Below, piece by piece: positions 1-8,341 of a stretch of DNA of 64,000 bases. The stretch's first letter is position 1. Each line of letters opens with the position of its first letter. A program made the position numbers and the translations under genes. The notes under the pieces are model-generated. The model was given only the letters and a program-made list of their open reading frames with translations, ran no database searches and was not told the DNA's origin. The stretch is from Neptunomonas japonica DSM 18939 (GTDB lineage Bacteria > Pseudomonadota > Gammaproteobacteria > Pseudomonadales > Balneatricaceae), in contig NZ_AUGR01000015.1 in NCBI RefSeq assembly GCF_000422765.1, forward strand, positions 1 to 64,000. The letters run 5' to 3'.

Positions 1-72
1 GATAGGCTGGGTGTGGAAGCGCTGCGAGGCGTTGAGCTAACCAGTACTAATTGCTCGTGAGGCTTGACCATA
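1..72 (+). rRNA. rrl: 23S rRNA, 3' end (partial)
   Basis: The window opens inside the last part of a 23S rRNA gene. The stretch with GAGCTAACCAGTACTAATTG followed by a GAGGCTTGACC end is the conserved proteobacterial 23S 3' terminus. The rest lies before the window. A spacer of about 110 bases without a tRNA separates it from the 5S gene. The exact 3' end is estimated to within a few bases. Confidence 0.93.
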
Positions 73-182
73 TAACGCCAAAGGCGTGTGGGAAGCATGT
101 AGTAACAGATAAGATTACAGACTAGCGCTTGTTAAACAGACAAAGACACAGAAATTCATCGAATCCATGTTGTGACAGTTTA

Positions 183-300
183 TGCTTGGCGACCATAGCG
201 AAATGGAACCACCTGATCCCATCCCGAACTCAGAAGTGAAACGTTTTAGCGCCGATGGTAGTGTGGGGTCTCCCCATGTGAGAGTAGGTCATCGCCAAGC
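183..300 (+). rRNA. rrf: 5S rRNA
   Basis: This is a 5S rRNA of about 118 bases. Its ends pair with each other (TGCTTGGCGA at the start with TCGCCAAGC at the end), and it contains the conserved internal run CCCATCCCGAACTCAGAAGTG and the GTGTGGGG loop. It follows the 23S end and closes the rRNA operon. Ends are accurate to a base or two. Confidence 0.96.
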
Positions 301-311
301 TTTTAATAGAG

Positions 312-343
312 AACCCTGATCACTTCGTGATCAGGGTTTTTTT
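312..343 (+). terminator. rRNA operon terminator
   Basis: The arms CCCTGATCAC and GTGATCAGGG form a perfect stem with a 3-base TTC loop, flanked by AA/TT and followed by a run of T. It starts about 12 bases after the 5S gene and is a textbook intrinsic terminator for the rRNA operon. Confidence 0.93.
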
Positions 344-490
344 ATGCCTGGAGTTAAGGAATAGGAGGATGGGCTTACCATATATCTAGATTGATAGTAC
401 TCAGTACTGGATGTGTAAGCTCTAGGGCCTTCGAAGCTTTTCCTGTATTATTTATTTTTATCAACGATGTTAGATCAGCAGGTTTAATCG

Positions 491-970
491 ATGTCAGAAT
501 CAGTAATAATTTCGATGATTGCTTTTGGGGCGCTCATTATTGTTTTTCTTTTGGTGTTTATTTATAAAAAATATCTACTCTTAAAGAAAAATCGACTGGC
601 CAAGCAAGAGCAAGCTGAGCAAATTAATAAGGTGCGTCAGGAAAAATATACTTATGTACTTGATAGCCTCAAAGTCTTATCGCAAGCCTTGGTGAGCGGC
701 CAGGTTGGTGTCGTAGAAGGTTCGATCAGAATTAAAGTATTAATTGACCATTTAGACCCTGAGTTTCATAGTAAGAAGGCTTATAAAGTTTTCTCTGATA
801 TTTTTAATGAAACAGAACACATTCCTATATTAAAAGCATGGAAAAATTTAGATAAGCGTACCAAAAGAAAGTACGAAGCCTTTATGGCTGATATAGAAGA
901 AAAACGTGCTGCTGAGGCGATTGAAGCCGCTGGGGTGCTTAATTCTGAGTTGAACAGAGCTTTGCACTAA
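491..970 (+). CDS. DUF2489-like membrane-anchored protein
   Basis: This is a 159-residue protein of unknown function. One transmembrane segment spans roughly residues 6-26, followed by KK and a charged, Lys/Gln/Glu-rich helical region (about 30-55) and a soluble C-terminal domain. The layout recalls the family annotated DUF2489 in Pseudomonas and Vibrio, which is a resemblance from memory. It probably sits in the inner membrane with its helical domain in the cytoplasm. The next gene starts one base after its stop, so the two are likely co-transcribed. The ribosome site is weak (AGCAGG about 9 bases upstream). Confidence 0.7.
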   Translation: MSESVIISMIAFGALIIVFLLVFIYKKYLLLKKNRLAKQEQAEQINKVRQEKYTYVLDSLKVLSQALVSGQVGVVEGSIRIKVLIDHLDPEFHSKKAYKVFSDIFNETEHIPILKAWKNLDKRTKRKYEAFMADIEEKRAAEAIEAAGVLNSELNRALH

Positions 971-971
971 A

Positions 972-1346
972 GTGGATTTTATTTTAGTTTTTGTGATATG
1001 TTTGTTGTTCTTGCTTTTACTTGCTATAGCTATGTTGTTTGGTCGCCCACCTATTTATCGTCCTAAACGGGTTGATGTGTATCGCTTAATCTCAAGTCTA
1101 TGTGAAGGGGGAGGTGATACCGAACAGTGGGTGGTGTTTGTTGGGTTAACTATCTTACATGACCCGGATTTAGAAAAAATCCGTTTACAATGTTACGAAT
1201 TAGAGTTGCAAGCAGAAAGCCACCAAAGGGTTTTATTTGGGTCAGGGCGCTATCGTTATAACGATGTGGGGATGCAGCGTCTAGAGGGGATACGTTCTAC
1301 TTTAAAGGGCTTGATGGATCAAGAGCCTACTTATCGATCATTTTGA
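972..1346 (+). CDS. Small membrane-anchored protein, unknown function
   Basis: This is a 124-residue protein with an N-terminal hydrophobic helix (about residues 3-22, rich in Leu and Val) and a soluble remainder containing a GGGD turn and RYRYND. The start is GTG, one base after the preceding stop, which suggests translational coupling with the DUF2489-like gene. I do not recognise a family. The pair probably forms a small membrane unit. It ends 17 bases from the convergent hybrid kinase gene, with no clear terminator between them. Confidence 0.65.
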   Translation: MDFILVFVICLLFLLLLAIAMLFGRPPIYRPKRVDVYRLISSLCEGGGDTEQWVVFVGLTILHDPDLEKIRLQCYELELQAESHQRVLFGSGRYRYNDVGMQRLEGIRSTLKGLMDQEPTYRSF

Positions 1347-1362
1347 GTATTACTGCTTACTA

Positions 1363-3942
1363 TCAATCTTTACTGTCTAAAATACGCTTAAGGCGCCAAA
1401 TAACTTTCCATATACTAGACCAGTCAGCGCTACTCTGGACTATCAGTTCTTGTAAGCTTGTGACACAACATTCAATTTCAGGAAGCTCATAAAGTCCAGC
1501 GATTCCCGCAATTTGATGATTGATTTCGCTAATGGCATTAATCTGCTGTTTTTGAAAAGCTGTTTGTAGTCGTTTGCTTAGGGATTGTAACTCTTGCTCT
1601 AGTTGCTGTGGATGTATGTCATATTTCGTAATATCTGTTGCTTGTGTAATGTGTTGATCTACTTGTAGTACGTTTGTAGTGAGAGCATTAATAGTCTCAA
1701 ATAACTGTGAATCATTAATGGGTTTTAGTAATACCTTAGATACTCCCGCTTTATATAAAGCGATATGCTCACTTTCAATAATGTTGGCAGTTAAGGCTAT
1801 AATTGGGAGGGATGGCCATTTCTCCTTGATATATTTTGTTGCCTCAAACCCATCCATGATAGGCATATGAGCGTCCATTAAAACAATATCAGGTTTCTCT
1901 TCTTCAACAAGCTTGATTGCTTCTAGGCCAGTCGTAGCCGTAAACGACTGGATATTAAAGCTGTTCAGTATGTTCTTAATAAGAATGCTGTTGAACTCAT
2001 TATCTTCAGCTACTACGACTTTTATAGTCTTCATAGTTAAGTGTGGCTTAGAGTTTGTGGCTTCTAAACAGGTTGTCAGTTGTATTGCTTGGTGGATACG
2101 ACTAGGTCTTACTGGCTTGTTTAATATAGTGATGTTATTTGTTACAGGAAGGTTCGTGCAGTTAGGTGAAAGGAGTATCAATTTTGCACAATGAGGACTT
2201 ATTTCTCTTATTGCCTTCAATAGCACAATTTGTTTTTCTGGATTAGCAGGGATACTTATTATCACACTGTTGTTTTCTGCTATGAGCTTAATTTCTTCTA
2301 TGCTTTTTAGAGTTATAACCTCGCTTGTCTGTCTTTTTAATATGCTGCTAATGGCTGTTCTAAGAGAAGGGTTTTCTTCATAGTACATAGTGCTTGTGTG
2401 TACTTTTGTTGAGCTGTTAGTAATTGTGTTCGCATGAGCATTTGTTTTTAATGGGAGGTCCAATGTGAGTGTTGTTCCTTGGCTTTCTTCGCTACTCATA
2501 GACAACTTGCCTCCCATTAACTCAGTTAGTTTCTTAGCGATAACTAAGCCAAGTCCTGAGCCGCCGAAACGTCTAGTGATAGACGTATCTGCTTGCATAA
2601 AGGCTTTGAAAAGTTGTTCTAACTGCTTTTGGGGAATGCCTATTCCAGTGTCGATGACTTTTAGTGTGAACAAGCTTTGCTGTTTATTTAAATGCTTAAT
2701 GTGTAAATAAGTTTCAACAGACCCCCTCTCTGTGAACTTTACTGCATTTGATAAAATGTTTGATATTATTTGCCGAAGTCTAGTAGGGTCCCCTATAACT
2801 TCAAGGCGTTCTGTTTCAGGTAAATGGGCAATAAGCTCTAAGCCTTTGTCATGAGCTTGTGGAGCCTGCATTTCCATCACATCGTAAATCAAATTTTCTA
2901 AATTAAAAGGGATGTGCTCTATCGTGATGGCATTTTGCTGGAGTTTAGAGAAGTCCAGAATGTCATCAATGATAGAAAGGAGCATCTGAGATGTCTGGTT
3001 AATAATTCTTATGTGTTCTAATTGTTCTTGTGTACAAGGGCTCTGCTTAAGTAACTTCGAAAAACCAACAACTGATGTTAAAGGAGTACGTAGCTCGTGG
3101 CTCATTCTTGCTAAAAAGTCATCTTTTGCTTTGTTCGCTTCATCTGCACGTTTCCTAGCAGTGGCTAGAGCGCTATTCTGTTGTTCTAGGTGATGAAGCG
3201 TGAATTGTAATTTACGTGTGGCTAGTTCAATTTTACTTTCTTGGTTTTTTATTGACTTATGAACAGTATCAGCAAGGTTATTGAGCCCAATGGCGAGCGA
3301 GTTGAATTCGCCGGTATAAGTATTGGTTATACGGGCATCATATTGCCCTGCTTGAATTTTTTCCATTATTTGGGTGAGTTCAAGTATAGGTAAGCTGATC
3401 CGTTTGCCAAATCGCTGCGCAAGAAAAAATGTAAATACAGAACCTAGGAGTAACAAAAGAGTGTTTGCTATAAATATTTGCTCTTCTTGTTGCACTTTCC
3501 TTGATTCAGATATAACAACAACAACCCAGCCTATGGTTTCAACTATCTGTTCTGATTCTTGGAACTCTGCGTTGTCTAAGAACGGGATGCCGGTGGTTAC
3601 AATAGGTTGAGTAAAATACCAATACTCACTTTGTTTGTATGTTTGCCCAGAAGCTATTTGAAGATTAATAGGGAATTCTGCAGAACGCAGGATTAATTCG
3701 TACTTTCCGTCCAGAAACAGAATGTCTGATACATCTTGCTCTAATAGGGGGCCTTTACTGAGATCTTTAAGCAGCTCGCTATTATTAGTTATAAAGCCAA
3801 ATTCTGAAGAGGATGCAATTAAGCGAGCTAATAATTGACCTCGTTCAAGGAGGGAGTGCTCTGCATCTTGTAAGCGCGTATAAGTGAAGTAGCCACCTAA
3901 CAGAAGAGACATAAACAATAATGGTAGAAGTGTCAGGAACAA
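1363..3942 (-). CDS. GacS/BarA-type hybrid sensor histidine kinase
   Basis: This is a membrane-bound hybrid kinase of the GacS/BarA architecture. From the TTG at 3942 (859 residues) it has a transmembrane helix (1-20), a periplasmic part (about 25-150), a second helix (about 156-176), a HAMP (about 177-230) and a HisKA with phospho-acceptor His282 in ARMSHELRTP. Then come a HATPase (about 345-500), a degenerate receiver-like linker, a canonical receiver (VVVAEDNEF, phospho-acceptor Asp in VLMDAHMP) and a C-terminal Hpt with NHQIAGIAG. The reading frame stays open upstream to 4002 and encodes RFGIRKRI ahead of the first helix, matching the GacS N-terminus, so the TTG is probably not the true start (see the AUU entry). 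The frame overlaps the upstream binding-protein gene. No partner response regulator is adjacent. It may be a paralogue and not GacS itself, because the GacS/BarA neighbours are absent. Confidence 0.88.
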   Translation of the reverse strand: MFLTLLPLLFMSLLLGGYFTYTRLQDAEHSLLERGQLLARLIASSSEFGFITNNSELLKDLSKGPLLEQDVSDILFLDGKYELILRSAEFPINLQIASGQTYKQSEYWYFTQPIVTTGIPFLDNAEFQESEQIVETIGWVVVVISESRKVQQEEQIFIANTLLLLLGSVFTFFLAQRFGKRISLPILELTQIMEKIQAGQYDARITNTYTGEFNSLAIGLNNLADTVHKSIKNQESKIELATRKLQFTLHHLEQQNSALATARKRADEANKAKDDFLARMSHELRTPLTSVVGFSKLLKQSPCTQEQLEHIRIINQTSQMLLSIIDDILDFSKLQQNAITIEHIPFNLENLIYDVMEMQAPQAHDKGLELIAHLPETERLEVIGDPTRLRQIISNILSNAVKFTERGSVETYLHIKHLNKQQSLFTLKVIDTGIGIPQKQLEQLFKAFMQADTSITRRFGGSGLGLVIAKKLTELMGGKLSMSSEESQGTTLTLDLPLKTNAHANTITNSSTKVHTSTMYYEENPSLRTAISSILKRQTSEVITLKSIEEIKLIAENNSVIISIPANPEKQIVLLKAIREISPHCAKLILLSPNCTNLPVTNNITILNKPVRPSRIHQAIQLTTCLEATNSKPHLTMKTIKVVVAEDNEFNSILIKNILNSFNIQSFTATTGLEAIKLVEEEKPDIVLMDAHMPIMDGFEATKYIKEKWPSLPIIALTANIIESEHIALYKAGVSKVLLKPINDSQLFETINALTTNVLQVDQHITQATDITKYDIHPQQLEQELQSLSKRLQTAFQKQQINAISEINHQIAGIAGLYELPEIECCVTSLQELIVQSSADWSSIWKVIWRLKRILDSKD

Positions 3943-3988
3943 AATACGCTTTCTAATACCAAACCGAAAGCGTGGGTTAGGTAAGGTG

Positions 3989-4918
3989 TTAATGAGCCCC
4001 CCCTAACTGCTGTTGTAATACCGCAGCATCATTCATCTGTATGTTAATGGTTTGTCTAGATTTTAGGTTAGTTTTTACCGTGAAATACTTTGGATGTGAA
4101 GGTTCAACAATTATCCCTGTTTCTAAATAAGCATCGAGTGCTTCCGCTGCATGTTGGCCTATTTGTTGAGGAGATGAAAAGATTGCCGCCAGAGCACCAG
4201 CATCTACATATTTTTCTGAAAAACCGATGAGTGGTTTTTTTAGTCGCAGTGCAAGAAACAATGACCATTTGGCGCTGGCGCGATTAAAAGCTGATTGATC
4301 AGGGATAGCTAAAAAAACATCTGTATCTTGGATAATGGGTTGTAAAGTGTTCACTGGATTGTTGTCACTATTAAGTACAACAGATTTTATGTTGAAGCCC
4401 ATTGTTTTAGCTGCATGATAGACGCGTTCTCTTTCGTTTATTGATGATGCTCCAAACACGGTTCCAATGGTTGTTCCTGTTGGAGTAATCAATCTGGCAA
4501 GGGCTAATTGGAGCAGCATTGATTGATCAATAAATATGGCTGTTGTGTTATTAGAACTTCTGAATGCTCTAGCAAGTAACTCTTCATAAACCCTACGTGG
4601 GAGAAAGCTTGCAATGATGGGTGAGGTTTTAAATTTTCCTAAAGCCTTCTCAAACGCAGCAGAGCCTATTGTTAGAACTATTGTTGGTGCTCCTGAAATA
4701 CTGTCGATTGAGTCTATGGTGTTCTCTTCAATGTTAGTAGTCGTGTTAAGCGAAGAGTGAATGCTATCGGCTACTAATTGATATACAGGTTGCTTTGAAC
4801 TTAATAGCAGGGTTATACGAGGTATGTCGTTAGCTTGGCAAAGAGCGGGCACGAATAAGAGGAGGGCAGTAAGTACTGCCTTGTTTATGTTCCTTGTTAT
4901 CCATATCCAATAAGTCAT
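3989..4918 (-). CDS. Periplasmic ABC-type substrate-binding protein, no transporter partner
   Basis: This 309-residue exported protein has a signal sequence (hydrophobic core about residues 14-26, cleavage probably after CQA-N). The body resembles the ABC_sub_bind (TrpX-like) fold, with GSAAFEKAL, a TIGTVFG strand and IGFSEKYVDAGALAA. No ATPase or permease gene is nearby. It lies between a TonB-dependent receptor gene upstream (gap 27 bases) and a hybrid kinase gene that overlaps or abuts its stop. The inference is that it hands a ligand to the kinase instead of to a transporter. The substrate is unknown. Confidence 0.75.
   Translation of the reverse strand: MTYWIWITRNINKAVLTALLLFVPALCQANDIPRITLLLSSKQPVYQLVADSIHSSLNTTTNIEENTIDSIDSISGAPTIVLTIGSAAFEKALGKFKTSPIIASFLPRRVYEELLARAFRSSNNTTAIFIDQSMLLQLALARLITPTGTTIGTVFGASSINERERVYHAAKTMGFNIKSVVLNSDNNPVNTLQPIIQDTDVFLAIPDQSAFNRASAKWSLFLALRLKKPLIGFSEKYVDAGALAAIFSSPQQIGQHAAEALDAYLETGIIVEPSHPKYFTVKTNLKSRQTINIQMNDAAVLQQQLGGAH
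3991..4003 (-). promoter_or_regulatory. Candidate AUU start of the hybrid kinase gene
   Basis: On the minus strand a run of seven G (4003-3997), preceded by A, is followed by CTC and then ATT at 3993. This ATT overlaps the TAA stop of the binding-protein gene as ATTAA, where coupled genes usually show ATGA. The kinase frame has no ATG, GTG or TTG between its upstream stop (4005-4003) and the TTG at 3942, yet this segment encodes a conserved-looking N-terminus. AUU initiation is known for infC and pcnB. Its use here is inferred. Confidence 0.4.
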
Positions 4919-4945
4919 ATTTTCAGGCTTTCCCTGCCGATCAAT

Positions 4946-7033
4946 TTAAAAGTTTAATTTCATTATTAAGTATAAGCGGCGATCATAAAGGTTATTCGTA
5001 TGGAATTGAGAGTACTTCTGATCAAACAGGTTCTTAACGAGTAAACTGGTGGTTAATTTATGTCGATGGCTTGTGGGAAAAGATTTTGTGATTTTAAAGT
5101 CAGCTGTTTTGTAACTTTCAATGAGACTACTATCTTGCCATTGTACGTCCGACATGTAGTTGAAAATTACACTACTATCTAGAGTGTTTGTGAATTGATG
5201 ATTTAGTAATAGCGTTGCTGTATGGCGGGGTGCAGAATCATCATAGGTGCGGTCAGATTTTCTCGCTAATTCCCCTCTTCGTTGTATACCGCTGATTTTG
5301 GTCATGCTATAGGCAAAATGAATAAGGTCTTTATTAGATGGCTTTATGCTGGCTTGTATTTCAAAACCGTGTGATTTTCTATTAGAAGCATTACGTAACT
5401 CTCTTGCCTCATCTCTAAAGCCTTGCTTAATTGATAGAAGATCAATAGGCCCTTCGTAAAACCAGCTCTCTATTCCATTTGAGATGCGCTCGTTAAAAAT
5501 CTTCAGGTCTACGAAACCCTTATTCTCGGGGAGTGTCCAAAAAATTCCTAACTCAGCAGCGTTAAGTTTTTCTGCTTCTAAGTCATCATTAGGGAAAGAG
5601 ACATAATCAAAAGGAACGCCTTCTGGGAATATATAAGATGACTTATTATTTTCCTCTAGAAGTGATGGTGTCCTGTAAGCTTGGGTGATAGCTCCACGCA
5701 GAATAAGAGAATTACCCAGCTTGTAGTTTGAAGCGAGTCGTATAGACGTTGCTGGAGATGTAATCGAGGACAACTCGGACATAAAGCCTGCGTTCCAACT
5801 TAGATGATCAGTTTGCTTCCACTCAGCATTACTGAAGAAAAAATAGATTTCTTCATCAATTGTTTCATCACTACCCAATAGAGCAAGGCTGCTTGCTTTC
5901 TCGTAACGAAAACCTAATCCAGAAGCTAATGTAAAAGATGAAGTTGGAGTGAATGTGTGTTGTAGTTCTGCGCCGTAAGTTTGCGTGCTGCCATTTTCAG
6001 CACTGCTCAACACGGGAAAGTCACTGACATGACTACTGCTGAACGGGTAGTTGTCGCCTAATGTTGCTGCTAAAAAGGCAAGTTGAGCGTTGAGATTTAC
6101 TAGCCCTGGGTCATTTAGCAGTTCTGATGCATTGAAAGACTTTGTTTTGAGTCTTAGGTAGTTATGAAAAAGCTGTGTGTTGATCTCGTGGGTTTCGTTG
6201 ACTACATGGTTCCATTGAAGATATTGGAAATGAGAAAAATGATCTCTATCTTGATACTCTCTTAGCTCGTTTCCACCTCCTATGCCCATCGTTCCATTAT
6301 TAAACCCAGCCGTGAAATCAATGCTGTCATAGAGTGAGGGTGTAAATACAAAGTGTAGATTGCCTAAATTTACATTTTCCCCCCCTTTTTGAAAATCAAA
6401 CCCCTTATTGCCTTCATGGCCTAAGTTAACGCGGTAATATAGATCGTTGGCTTTACCGCTATAAGATGCTGTTACATCTTTTCTCCCTTGTGCTCCAATT
6501 GTCGTTGTTAGTTGCTGTGACGTTTGTTCAATGGGCGTTTTAGTAACAATATTAATGGCACCCATTAATGCATTAGAACCATAGGAAGGAACGTTGGAGC
6601 CGCGTACAACTTCTATACGTTGAATATCGTCAATAGATATCCCCAAAGTGTTCCAAGCAACTGTCGATAGAAGGGGGATATAGACTGGGCGTCCATTAAT
6701 ACGGATATCGAGATTGCGAGGAAACTCGCCTGAAGCACCATGATAAGTTACGGCGTACTTATTTGCATTGGGTGTATAGACTTGAAATCCCGGGACTAAC
6801 TTAAATAGCTCAGGAAGGTCGACTGCACTCGATGCTTGGATCAACTCTTGTGTGATGACCGTTGTTGATACAGGCGCTTCAGAAATATTTTGTGAAATAC
6901 GAGTAGCAGAAACTATTTCTGGAATATCACTAAAGAGGTCAGTTTCATTATACCCATAAGAGACTGAGCTCGTGATAGATAAGGAAGATACAAATAGAAG
7001 CTGCAAGAAACGACTCAAACACGGATAGCTCAT
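4946..7033 (-). CDS. TonB-dependent outer-membrane receptor
   Basis: This 695-residue protein has a signal peptide (about 1-27), an N-terminal plug (about 45-170: SAVDLPELFKLVPGFQV, RINGRPVYIP, the IEVVRGSN segment and GAINIVTK) and a long beta-barrel. It ends in alternating hydrophobic residues with a terminal Phe (IMKLNF), the usual outer-membrane assembly signal. It imports a bound ligand using TonB energy. The plug style is closest to BtuB/CirA-type receptors, but the substrate cannot be read from sequence. It is the first gene of a three-gene minus-strand set with the binding protein and the hybrid kinase. Confidence 0.9.
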   Translation of the reverse strand: MSYPCLSRFLQLLFVSSLSITSSVSYGYNETDLFSDIPEIVSATRISQNISEAPVSTTVITQELIQASSAVDLPELFKLVPGFQVYTPNANKYAVTYHGASGEFPRNLDIRINGRPVYIPLLSTVAWNTLGISIDDIQRIEVVRGSNVPSYGSNALMGAINIVTKTPIEQTSQQLTTTIGAQGRKDVTASYSGKANDLYYRVNLGHEGNKGFDFQKGGENVNLGNLHFVFTPSLYDSIDFTAGFNNGTMGIGGGNELREYQDRDHFSHFQYLQWNHVVNETHEINTQLFHNYLRLKTKSFNASELLNDPGLVNLNAQLAFLAATLGDNYPFSSSHVSDFPVLSSAENGSTQTYGAELQHTFTPTSSFTLASGLGFRYEKASSLALLGSDETIDEEIYFFFSNAEWKQTDHLSWNAGFMSELSSITSPATSIRLASNYKLGNSLILRGAITQAYRTPSLLEENNKSSYIFPEGVPFDYVSFPNDDLEAEKLNAAELGIFWTLPENKGFVDLKIFNERISNGIESWFYEGPIDLLSIKQGFRDEARELRNASNRKSHGFEIQASIKPSNKDLIHFAYSMTKISGIQRRGELARKSDRTYDDSAPRHTATLLLNHQFTNTLDSSVIFNYMSDVQWQDSSLIESYKTADFKITKSFPTSHRHKLTTSLLVKNLFDQKYSQFHTNNLYDRRLYLIMKLNF

Positions 7034-7057
7034 ATAACACCTGATAGTAGGATAGCT

Positions 7058-7147
7058 TTAAATGCGTGTGCCAACATAGATAATGATGGCCAGCATAATA
7101 ACTGCTTCAATAACAAACCCATTATTTGTTAGAACCCAATCTAGCAT
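7058..7147 (-). CDS. Possible 29-residue membrane peptide
   Basis: A short frame starting at ATG encodes 29 residues: MLDWVLTNNGF, then an uninterrupted hydrophobic helix, then GTRI. It lies 24 bases upstream of the TonB receptor start on the same strand, so it could lead that operon. The ribosome site is poor, and a chance frame in AT-rich DNA cannot be excluded. The remaining bases between it and 7400 hold no other feature I can support. Confidence 0.28.
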   Translation of the reverse strand: MLDWVLTNNGFVIEAVIMLAIIIYVGTRI

Positions 7148-7399
7148 GCTGAATAACCACTAAAGAATTACTAGGAAGAATAACGAATTTAACAGGTGGG
7201 GAGTAGACCTAAATTTCATACAATAAAAATGTGAAAAATATTAGATTACAGTTACAACCACTTTCTGGAATAAAAATACCAAAAAATCCCGCCAGATATT
7301 GCGATCAGTATTATAACAAAGGAGCAAAATTCAGAGGGTGTTTTAGTTCTTGCATTATTTGCTCTCAGATTCAGATATTTGTTAGGTAATAGTTGCATA

Positions 7400-8179
7400 G
7401 TTGTTTGAGCAAAGGGAATTATTGACACATTGCCTACAGATGATCTTTAGCAGTGTCTGTTTGTTGAATACAGTAACCAGTTTAATAAAAACCAAATTGG
7501 TCGTTATGCCGGAACGGTGCCGCTCAAAGCACTTTTGGTTCGTCCGGGTATATTCCACTCGTAGAGTTGTTAGACGAGCAAGCAGAGTCTCTGTTAGCAG
7601 AAACTAGCCTTGAAGAAAGTGCTGATATTCAGGAGAAATTTAAATACGTTTTATTACCGAGTATCGATGCTAAGGGCATGTTAATTTGGCGCATGACGAT
7701 TAAAGATGGTTTTCAAATAATGCGGGAAAGCCATGAGGCAGAAAATATGGCACGCGCGGGCTTATCCGAATCTGCAGATTAGTTTTCTCCCATATGGAAA
7801 AGCTCAATATGTCGTGCATGTGGTTTTGTATTAACTTACTAACTGCATTTTGGCGTCTGGGCTGTTGGGCTTTTTGAAGCAACGCTTCAACAAGTGGTAG
7901 CACATGCCGTATTAATGCCAATGTTGCTTCGATGGCTTTTTGTGGGCGATGGTTATAGGTGCTGTTGCTAGTTGGTTCTCAGGTTTTATGATTGGGTTGG
8001 TGATTGCATCAGCGATTGCTATCAACATAATGACGGCTGCTTTTTCAGGAGTACTCATTCCTGTTTTATTAGATAAGCTGAAGATTGACCCGCGCTTTCA
8101 GGCTCAGTCATACTGACAACAGTGACTGATGTTGTCGGCTTTGTGGCCTTTCTCGGGCTGGGAAAGTTATTCTTAATCT
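7400..8179 (+). pseudogene. mgtE: Decayed mgtE-type magnesium transporter
   Basis: Pieces of an MgtE protein appear in order but in shifting frames. They are a CBS-region fragment (YAGTVPLKALLVRPGI near 7504), then LDEQAESLLAETSLEE through DGFQIMRESHEAENMARAGL (7567-7780), an in-frame TAG at about 7780 before FSPIWKSS, then INLLTAF, then AVGLFEATLQQVVAHAVLMP (about 7858-7917), then VASMAF. The middle membrane region is missing. MVIGAVASWF to LLDKLKIDP follows (about 7957-8090), then VILTTVTDVVGF to LGKLFLI with the stop at 8179. MgtE is an inner-membrane Mg2+ channel of about 450 residues. This copy has at least one nonsense codon, several single-base frameshifts (for example near 7837, 7918 and 8092) and an internal deletion. 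It cannot make a functional protein. Confidence 0.85.
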
Positions 8180-8341
8180 GAATGCCAGCTGACTGCTTAT
8201 TTGCTATTCAGAAGATATTTAATAGGAGGTTTTGTGCAGTGCAAAATGTATGTTAATGTCTTGGCTGCATAGAACTGGAATTGTGATATTTCAAAGCACC
8301 AGGTCCAGATTCTGAAGATAATTATTTTCATAAGGTAATGG

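Noticed and set aside
73-182. tRNA gene in the 23S-5S spacer
   Set aside because: No cloverleaf or T-loop sequence is present.
7401-7607. 68-codon frame as an independent gene
   Set aside because: It crosses mgtE remnants in the wrong frame for most of its length. The region is better explained as a pseudogene.
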